Positions 1-4,860 of a stretch of DNA of 5,375 nt are shown in pieces. How positions within the stretch are numbered: the first letter of the stretch is position 1; each line of letters opens with the position of its first letter. Origin of the DNA: an uncultured Eubacteriales bacterium (GTDB lineage: Bacteria; Bacillota; Clostridia; Christensenellales; Borkfalkiaceae); NCBI GenBank assembly GCA_902797515.1, contig CADBSX010000089.1, positions 1-5,375 on the forward strand, given 5' to 3'. The position numbers and the translations under genes were made by a program. The notes beneath the pieces were generated by a model. That model did no database searches. It had not been told where the DNA came from and was given only the letters and a program-made list of their open reading frames with translations.

Positions 1-48
1 AAAATAGTAGCCGAATGGCAGGAAACTTTTAAGAACGAGGGATTGTAA
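1..48 (+). CDS. C-terminal tail of an unidentified protein (partial)
   Basis: Frame 1 is open from the first base to a TAA at 46-48 and encodes 15 residues, KIVAEWQETFKNEGL. The other two plus frames stop within the first 33 bases. The charged, amphipathic tail is plausible for a soluble protein, and a good terminator hairpin (132-170) lies downstream in the same direction, which supports a gene ending here. The fragment is too short to assign to any family. A minus-strand gene over this stretch cannot be fully excluded because it has few minus-strand stops. Confidence 0.45.
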   Translation, partial: KIVAEWQETFKNEGL

Positions 49-90
49 TAACAATAGAAAGTGCAGCTATTTCGTACAACAAAGACACAA

Positions 91-120
91 AACGCCGTCT
101 TTCAGTTTGAAAGACGTGTT
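91..120 (-). terminator. Hairpin, possible leftward terminator
   Basis: CGTCTTTCA (96-104) pairs perfectly with TGAAAGACG (108-116) across a 3-nt loop. The stem extends outward past one bulged C (95) through four more pairs, 91-94 with 117-120, including one G.T wobble. On the plus strand nothing U-rich follows. Read on the minus strand, the stem is followed by TTGTGTCTTTG, which is moderately U-rich, so it may end transcription of the leftward 99-residue gene. The tail is not a clean U tract, so a structured RNA element is an alternative. Confidence 0.4.
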
Positions 121-131
121 CGGATTAGTTG

Positions 132-170
132 AAAGGCAAGGAATATCGGAATTTTCCTTGCCTTTTATTT
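132..170 (+). terminator. Rho-independent terminator
   Basis: AAAGGCAAGGAA (132-143) pairs perfectly with TTCCTTGCCTTT (154-165) around a 10-nt loop, and TTTTATTT follows on the plus strand (163-170). This is a standard intrinsic terminator for the plus-strand gene ending at 48. On the minus strand the tail is only TTTCAAC, so it should be much weaker for the leftward gene ending at 216. Confidence 0.8.
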
Positions 171-215
171 CATTTGAATTTTTCGATTACTGCTTTTTTG
201 ACGCGTAGTCCGTTG

Positions 216-515
216 TTAAAAAACCATTAAAGTCAAACCGAGAACGCCGGCGGAAAGCCAGAATTCGTAAGTCGGCTTTTTATTGCGGAAAAGCGCCACG
301 ATCATGCCCGCGAACGATATTCCGAGTATGAATATCCCCGCTATTCCGCGGACCGTCGCGTTGAACACTCCGAAGTTGGTCACCATTTTGTATATCACGA
401 GAATCGCGATGGCGACGAACGGGAACAAGAGCAGAAAAAGTTGCTCCGAAAGAGTTACTTTGACCTCTTTTTTTTCGGGCTGGACGTCGTTTACTTTCTT
501 TTCTTCGTTATCCAT
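216..515 (-). CDS. Small membrane protein of unknown function (99 aa)
   Basis: I do not recognise this protein. Residues 1-22 are strongly charged (many E, K, D) and predicted cytoplasmic. Hydrophobic segments follow at about 25-45, 55-76 and 85-99. The last one runs straight into the stop codon, leaving a short third helix and no tail, which is unusual. The stop lies in a T6 run, and a one-base slip there would add LTTDYASKKQ and complete the helix with a charged tail. The ATG is well supported: AAGGAGG (523-529 on the plus strand) ends 7 nt upstream of it, and a near-consensus promoter lies just before that. It is third in a leftward series after murG and the AIG1-like gene, but its own promoter suggests independent expression. 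No function is inferred. Confidence 0.75.
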   Translation of the reverse strand: MDNEEKKVNDVQPEKKEVKVTLSEQLFLLLFPFVAIAILVIYKMVTNFGVFNATVRGIAGIFILGISFAGMIVALFRNKKPTYEFWLSAGVLGLTLMVF

Positions 516-535
516 TTTATATCCTCCTTGTTCGT

Positions 536-564
536 ACTATAACACATTTCAGTATAAAAGTCAA
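536..564 (-). promoter_or_regulatory. Sigma-A-type promoter of the 99-aa membrane protein gene
   Basis: On the minus strand, -35 TTGACT (559-564) is separated by exactly 17 nt from -10 TATAGT (536-541), with a TGT extension immediately upstream of the -10. The predicted transcription start is near 529, right at the AAGGAGG ribosome binding site, so the leader would be only about 14 nt. Confidence 0.75.
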
Positions 565-583
565 TTAAAACCTCTGTTATTAT

Positions 584-1273
584 TTATTTTTCCGGCTTTT
601 CCGTCTTTTTCGCCGCAAAGCGAAGGAAAAACGCGATAAAATACGTCAAAAGGAGCATTCCCGCGACGCTGAAAGGTATCGCTTGTGTTTTGCCGCCGAA
701 GGTAAAACCGTAAAAGTCCGCCCAACCGCCGTTTTCCTCGCCGACAGCGACGACCATTACGGCGTAAACTATGCTGTACAGAGCGGTCGGGATAAGTCCC
801 GCGAAGGTGAACGGAAAGGAAACGGGCTCGCCCTTTTCAAAGAATACGAAAGAAATTATTTCGAGTACGGGCGTGAAAAAGTGAAGGAAAAAGTTGTTGC
901 CCGTAAACAGAGCGAAATATCCGTGACCGTTTACAGCGAAAACGGGAGCGAGGTAAAACACCACGGTAAAAAAGGTCACCGAAACCGCTACCGTGCCGAC
1001 GAATTTGAAAGCGACGGCGAATTTCGGGAATACGTATTCGTCTTTTATCGCGTTCCGACAGTTGTAAAACAGAGTGATCGCCGAAGAGAGCGCGACGAGC
1101 ACGTTGGAAAGATTAGTGAAAAACCGCAGCGACTTCCAGCCTCGGTATCCGAACCACGCTTTGTCCACGATAACGTCCGAACGGAAATTGTACGCTATCG
1201 CGCTCACCGTGAAAAATATCACCGAAAGATTTACGAAAAGCGAACATAAATTCAAAATTCTTTTCTTTTTCAT
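584..1273 (-). CDS. FAR-17a/AIG1-like (Pr6Pr-type) membrane protein
   Basis: The 229-residue polytopic protein has predicted helices at about 10-30, 52-70, 85-110, 125-146, 155-176 and 199-220, with short charged ends. The layout and local motifs resemble bacterial Pr6Pr proteins and eukaryotic AIG1/ADTRP: RFFTNLSNVLVAL (50-62), FFLHFFTPVLEI (128-139) and GLIPTALYSIVYAV (159-172). In human AIG1/ADTRP a conserved Thr and His are the catalytic residues for hydrolysis of fatty acid esters of hydroxy fatty acids. T53 and H131 sit in the matching motifs here. Lipid hydrolase activity is an inference, since bacterial members are mostly uncharacterised. The ATG at 1273 has no Shine-Dalgarno sequence and lies about where its promoter would start transcription. 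The first helix begins near residue 10 and there is no internal ATG before residue 173, so this start is the best available. Confidence 0.8.
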   Translation of the reverse strand: MKKKRILNLCSLFVNLSVIFFTVSAIAYNFRSDVIVDKAWFGYRGWKSLRFFTNLSNVLVALSSAITLFYNCRNAIKDEYVFPKFAVAFKFVGTVAVSVTFFTVVFYLAPVFAVNGHGYFALFTGNNFFLHFFTPVLEIISFVFFEKGEPVSFPFTFAGLIPTALYSIVYAVMVVAVGEENGGWADFYGFTFGGKTQAIPFSVAGMLLLTYFIAFFLRFAAKKTEKPEK

Positions 1274-1279
1274 ACTTTA

Positions 1280-1308
1280 AGTATAACATAAAAAGACAAG
1301 ATAGTAAA
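1280..1308 (-). promoter_or_regulatory. Promoter of the AIG1-like gene
   Basis: On the minus strand, -35 TTTACT (1303-1308), a 17-nt spacer and -10 TATACT (1280-1285) with an upstream TGT extended -10. The -35 begins at the base right after the murG stop codon. The predicted transcription start is at about 1273, the A of the ATG, which implies a leaderless or nearly leaderless mRNA unless murG read-through supplies a leader. Confidence 0.6.
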
Positions 1309-2370
1309 TTATTTTCTGTTATTTATTATTTCCGCCGCTATTTTTTCCGCACCGCCTCTTACGTTTGCCGCAAGGCATTTTTTCCGAAATCTTTCCCCGT
1401 TTGCCATAAGTTTTTCGGTTTTTTTCAAAAATTCCTCTTCGGTCGCGTCCTCTTCGCGAAGGATCTCTATAAAACCTTTCCTCGCGAGGTATTCGGCGTT
1501 TTCTATCTGATCGCCGCGGGAATTGCCTTTCGGCAGGGGAACGGCGAGCGTCGGAACGCCGAGGGCTATAAGTTCGAAGAGAGTGTTCGCGCCCGCTCTC
1601 GAAACGCAGACGTCGGCTGCGCGCATAAGTTCGCCGACGTCGTCGGAAAACTCTATCTCGACGAAATTTTCCGCCTTTTCCCCCGATTTTTTGCCCTTGC
1701 CGCACAGAAGTATCACGTTGTATTTTTTCAAAAGGCGGGGAAGAGAGGCGCGGACGAGCGAATTTATTTTAGCCGCGCCCTGACTTCCGCCCGTAGCGAG
1801 CAAAGTCTTTTTTTCTGCGGACAAGCCGTATTTTCCGAGAATTTCGGCTTTTCCCGAAAGACCGAAGAGTTCGCGCCTTACGGGCGTTCCGACGTATTTG
1901 CCGTTTTTAAGGTTTTCCGCCGTCTTTTTGAAAGAGGTCAGAACTACGCGGGAATATCTTGCCGCTATTTTGTTCGCGAGACCGAGAGACAGGTCGGATT
2001 CGTGCGAAACGACGGGAATTTTCAGTTTCGCCGCCGCGATGACTACGGGAAGAGCGACGTATCCGCCCTTCGAGAACACGACGTCGGGCGAGAGTTTTCC
2101 GAGTATTTTCTTCGCCGCCGAAACGCCCTGCAATACTTTAAACGGGATGGAAAGGTTTTTAAAGGTGAGTTTTCTTTCGAGTTTCGCGCTCGGTACGGAA
2201 TAGTATTTAAGTCCCGCTTTTTCGGCGAGCCGTTTTTCCATACCGTTTTCGCCGCCTATATAATATATTTCGTCGAAGTCTTTTTTCAGATAGGGAATAA
2301 GGGCTATATTCGGCGTGCAATGCCCGGCCGTTCCCCCGCCCGTGAGAACTATAACGCTCATATTACACAT
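1309..2370 (-). CDS. murG: MurG, lipid II-forming GlcNAc transferase
   Basis: MurG is a GT28-family, membrane-associated cytoplasmic enzyme that transfers GlcNAc from UDP-GlcNAc to undecaprenyl-diphospho-MurNAc-pentapeptide (lipid I), giving lipid II for peptidoglycan. In the 353-residue reading it shows GGGTAGH (11-17, the catalytic-site His loop), KGGYVALPVVIAA (101-113), HESD (123-126), LANKIA (131-136), ATGGSQGAAKIN (192-203, second glycine loop) and SRAGANTLFELIALGVP (257-273) followed by GDQIENA (286-292), the UDP-GlcNAc pocket. Length is normal for the family. The coordinates use the outer ATG; the ATG at 2361 (residue 4) gives an N-terminus, MSVIVLTGGG, that fits relatives better. Neither start has a recognisable ribosome binding site. 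The gene stands alone, without the mraY, murD or ftsW neighbours of the division/cell wall cluster. It is divergent from glpK and lies 35 nt upstream of the AIG1-like gene. Confidence 0.96.
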   Translation of the reverse strand: MCNMSVIVLTGGGTAGHCTPNIALIPYLKKDFDEIYYIGGENGMEKRLAEKAGLKYYSVPSAKLERKLTFKNLSIPFKVLQGVSAAKKILGKLSPDVVFSKGGYVALPVVIAAAKLKIPVVSHESDLSLGLANKIAARYSRVVLTSFKKTAENLKNGKYVGTPVRRELFGLSGKAEILGKYGLSAEKKTLLATGGSQGAAKINSLVRASLPRLLKKYNVILLCGKGKKSGEKAENFVEIEFSDDVGELMRAADVCVSRAGANTLFELIALGVPTLAVPLPKGNSRGDQIENAEYLARKGFIEILREEDATEEEFLKKTEKLMANGERFRKKCLAANVRGGAEKIAAEIINNRK

Positions 2371-2381
2371 AATATGCGTAA

Positions 2382-2413
2382 TTTACCGTAAAATTTCATT
2401 GAAACGCTTGAAA
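2382..2413. promoter_or_regulatory. Candidate operator palindromes at the glpK promoter
   Basis: Two 11-bp palindromes with 5-bp arms lie 12 bp apart centre to centre: TTTACCGTAAA (2382-2392) and TTTCATTGAAA (2394-2404). A second TTGAAA (2408-2413) coincides with the -35 hexamer. On the minus strand, 2398-2413 matches most fixed positions of the CcpA cre consensus but lacks the flanking G and C. Regulator binding here is an inference, as short palindromes also arise by chance in AT-rich DNA. Confidence 0.3.
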
Positions 2414-2436
2414 TAAATATAAAAATATTTTACAAT
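2408..2436 (+). promoter_or_regulatory. Sigma-A-type promoter of the glpK operon
   Basis: -35 TTGAAA (2408-2413), a 17-nt AT-only spacer and -10 TACAAT (2431-2436). Transcription would start near 2443, giving a leader of about 29 nt that ends in the ribosome binding site AGGGGG (2461-2466), 5 nt before the glpK ATG. The leader is too short for a riboswitch. Confidence 0.7.
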
Positions 2437-2471
2437 AATATAGGAACTGCAATTTGTAAAAGGGGGAAATA

Positions 2472-3947
2472 ATGAAATACGTAGTTGCGATAGACGAAGG
2501 GACGACGAGCACGCGGGCGGTTTTGTACGACCTTGAAAAAAAGAGCATCGTCGCCGAAAAGGCGACCGAGATAAGTCAGATATATCCGGAGCCGTCGTTC
2601 GTCGAGGAGGACGCGAACGAGATATACGCGCACACTCTTTCGTCGCTTATCGAGATACTCGAAATTCCCGACGATCTGCGGGAAATAGGCGGGATAGGGA
2701 TAACCAACCAGCGCGAAACGGTGGTCGCATGGGACAGGCATACGGGCAAGCCGCTCTATAACGCGATAGTCTGGCAATGTCGGCGCACCGCGGAATATAT
2801 GCGCGGGCTCTCGGAAAAATACGGGGATAAGATACGGAAAAAAACGGGGCTCGTGATGGACGCCTACTTTTCCGCGAGCAAGATAAAATGGCTTTTGGAC
2901 AACGTTCCCGAAATAAGGGAAAAGGCGGACGCGGGGGAAGTCTGTTTCGGCACGATAGACAGTTTTCTCGTCTGGAAACTGACGGGCGGAAAGTCGTTCA
3001 TGACCGACGTCACGAACGCGTCGAGAACGATGCTTATGGATCTCCGTTCGCTCACTTACGACGGCGAACTGCTCGGAATTTTCGGTATTCCCGAAAATTC
3101 GCTGCCTAAAATAGTCGCCTGCGACGAAAAGGTCGGCGAATTCGTCTATAACGGCGTCGCCATCCCGATATGCGGAATGGCGGGCGACCAGCAAGCCGCT
3201 CTGATAGGTCAGGGATGCACGGCGGCGGGAACGGGAAAAGTCACTTACGGCACGGGGCTTTTTATGCTCTATAACCTCGCGGACAATCCCGTTATATCCG
3301 AAAACGGACTCGTGACCACGGTCGGCTATAAAATAGGCGGAAAGACCGTTTACGCTTTCGAGGGCAGCGTTTTCAACGCGGGAAGTTCGGTGCAGTGGCT
3401 TCGCGACGATCTCGGCTTTTTCAAAGCCTCGGCGGACAGCGAAAAGTACGCTCGCGCGGTAGAGGACAACGGCGGCGTTTACGTAGTTCCCGCTTTTACG
3501 GGGCTCGGCGCGCCGTACTGGAACAGCGAAGCGCGCGGGCTTATCTGCGGTTTGACGAGGGCGACGACGAAAAAGCATATCACTCGCGCGACGTTAGAGG
3601 CGATGGCGTATTCGACGCGGGATCTCGCGGAAGTGATGCAAAGGGAAAGCGGCGTGGAATTATCCGAAATAAGATGCGACGGCGGGGCGTCCGCCAACGA
3701 TTTCCTTATGGAATTTCAGGCGAACGTACTCGGAAAAGAAGTGAACAGACCGGTGGAAAAAGAGAGTACCGCGCTCGGCGCGTGCTATCTCTGCGGGATA
3801 GGTTTAGGCATAATAAAAGAAGAGGACCTGTCCGGTTTCAGAAAGACGGAAAGGAAATTCGTTCCGGAAAAGGACGGAGAAAAATACGAAAGATATTACT
3901 CGCAATGGAAAAAAGCGGTAAATATGTGTTTACAAGGGGGAAAATAA
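2472..3947 (+). CDS. glpK: Glycerol kinase
   Basis: GlpK is a cytoplasmic FGGY-family kinase that converts glycerol and ATP to sn-glycerol-3-phosphate. The 491-residue protein aligns over its full length with E. coli GlpK as I recall it. It has the N-terminal phosphate loop DEGTTSTR (9-16; most family members have DQGTTS), ITNQRET (77-83), NAIVWQCRRTAE (97-108), TNASRTML (181-188), GDQQAA (238-243), TYGTG (258-262) and VVPAFTGLGAPYW (338-350). The glycerol-contacting set R81, E82, Y132, D239 and Q240 (E. coli R83, E84, Y135, D245, Q246) is complete, including the catalytic base D239. The segment before GDQQ is short and has no histidine, so the HPr phosphorylation site of enterococcal-type GlpK and the fructose-1,6-bisphosphate loop of E. 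coli GlpK both appear absent. No glycerol facilitator or glycerol-3-phosphate oxidase gene is visible here. It is first gene of the rightward operon. Confidence 0.97.
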   Translation: MKYVVAIDEGTTSTRAVLYDLEKKSIVAEKATEISQIYPEPSFVEEDANEIYAHTLSSLIEILEIPDDLREIGGIGITNQRETVVAWDRHTGKPLYNAIVWQCRRTAEYMRGLSEKYGDKIRKKTGLVMDAYFSASKIKWLLDNVPEIREKADAGEVCFGTIDSFLVWKLTGGKSFMTDVTNASRTMLMDLRSLTYDGELLGIFGIPENSLPKIVACDEKVGEFVYNGVAIPICGMAGDQQAALIGQGCTAAGTGKVTYGTGLFMLYNLADNPVISENGLVTTVGYKIGGKTVYAFEGSVFNAGSSVQWLRDDLGFFKASADSEKYARAVEDNGGVYVVPAFTGLGAPYWNSEARGLICGLTRATTKKHITRATLEAMAYSTRDLAEVMQRESGVELSEIRCDGGASANDFLMEFQANVLGKEVNRPVEKESTALGACYLCGIGLGIIKEEDLSGFRKTERKFVPEKDGEKYERYYSQWKKAVNMCLQGGK

Positions 3948-3948
3948 A

Positions 3949-4860
3949 ATGATAAAAGGAAGTTTTACGGCGGCGGACGGAAAAGAAATCCGCTATAAAG
4001 AGTGGACGGCGGAAAATCCGAAAGGCATGATACAAGTATCGCACGGTATGTCGGAAAGTCTTTTAAGGTACGGCGAGTTCGCGGAATATATGGCGGAGAA
4101 CGGATATATCGTTTTCGGGGACGACCACAGAGGGCACGGCGAGACCGATCCCGACAGGACGGGATATACGGACGGGGATATGTTTACGGACACGCTTTCG
4201 GATATAGCGGCGCTTTCGGATATATACAGGGCGAAATATCCGAACCTTAAACTCGTTCTTTTCGGGCACAGTTACGGCTCGTTTTTAACGCAGGCGTATA
4301 TGGAGAAATACGGCGACCGCGCCGACGCGTTCATCGTCGGCGGCAGCGCGTATATGAAGGGATTTCAGGTGACTTCGGGACGTATAGTCGCGAAACTCAA
4401 CTGCCTTTTCGGAAAGAAGAAAAAGAAAGCGAAACTGATAAGCAAACTGTCGTTCGGCGCGTACAATTCCAAATATAAGGACGGAACGACTTTCATATCG
4501 TCTTTAAAGGAAGAGTGCGACTTATACAAGGCTTGCCCCGATTGCAATTTCGATTTGAGCAATTCTTTTTACAGGTCGTTTTTCTCGGCTTTGCCGAGAC
4601 TGTATAAAAAGAAGAATTATAAAAACATAGACGCGGCAAAGCCGATAATGCTCATATCGGGCAGCGACGATCCCGTCGGCGGCTACGGAAAACTCGTCGA
4701 AAAACTTTACAGGTTTTACACCGAGAAAGTCGGCGTGAAATGCGTGAGTAAAATAGTATATCACGGCGTAAGGCACGAATACCTGAACGACGCGTCGCGG
4801 GAGGCGGCGAGGCTCGCCGTACTCGAATTCTGCGACGCTTTGACGGAGAAGAAAGATTGA
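3949..4860 (+). CDS. Alpha/beta hydrolase, monoacylglycerol lipase/lysophospholipase family
   Basis: This is a 303-residue serine hydrolase of the Hydrolase_4 (serine aminopeptidase S33-like) type. Visible elements are the oxyanion region SHGMSE (31-36), DDHRGHGET (58-66), the nucleophile elbow GHSYGS (106-111) with S108, the acid D241 in SGSDDPVGGYG (237-247), and H276 in VRHEYLN (274-280). The catalytic triad is therefore intact. The cap region (about 135-225) carries a lysine run at 156-160 and a CPDCNF segment (196-201) that matches a conserved cap motif in clostridial relatives. No signal peptide is visible, so it should act in the cytoplasm. Likely substrates are monoacylglycerols or lysophospholipids; the pairing with GlpK favours glycerol release, but the exact ester is not predictable. 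The ATG lies 1 nt after the glpK stop, and the ribosome binding site AAGGGGG (3934-3940) is inside the end of glpK, so the two are co-transcribed and probably translationally coupled. Confidence 0.92.
   Translation: MIKGSFTAADGKEIRYKEWTAENPKGMIQVSHGMSESLLRYGEFAEYMAENGYIVFGDDHRGHGETDPDRTGYTDGDMFTDTLSDIAALSDIYRAKYPNLKLVLFGHSYGSFLTQAYMEKYGDRADAFIVGGSAYMKGFQVTSGRIVAKLNCLFGKKKKKAKLISKLSFGAYNSKYKDGTTFISSLKEECDLYKACPDCNFDLSNSFYRSFFSALPRLYKKKNYKNIDAAKPIMLISGSDDPVGGYGKLVEKLYRFYTEKVGVKCVSKIVYHGVRHEYLNDASREAARLAVLEFCDALTEKKD

Noticed and set aside
61..132. A possible 23-residue small protein starting at GTG
   Set aside because: There is no convincing ribosome binding site, and the frame runs through the 91-120 hairpin and into the terminator stem.
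683..1249. A 188-codon plus-strand open frame across the AIG1-like gene
   Set aside because: Its product is low-complexity and rich in R, E and K, with no motif, and the minus strand encodes a coherent six-helix protein with recognisable family motifs.
2443..2471. A riboswitch or attenuator in the glpK leader
   Set aside because: The predicted leader is only about 29 nt with no stable hairpin beyond the ribosome binding site.
2430..3578. A 382-codon open frame antisense to glpK
   Set aside because: It is a shadow of glpK: arginine-rich, without a recognisable domain, starting inside glpK and running past its start and promoter. CG-rich, stop-poor codon use explains the long open frame.
3395..3952. 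A 185-codon open frame inside the 3' part of glpK in another plus frame
   Set aside because: It is very arginine-rich, matches no family I know, and overlaps conserved GlpK sequence throughout.
4194..4224. A 13-bp direct repeat, GCTTTCGGATATA, with an 18-bp period in the hydrolase gene
   Set aside because: It encodes LSDI twice in a helix whose length matches relatives, so it reflects codon coincidence more than a duplication.
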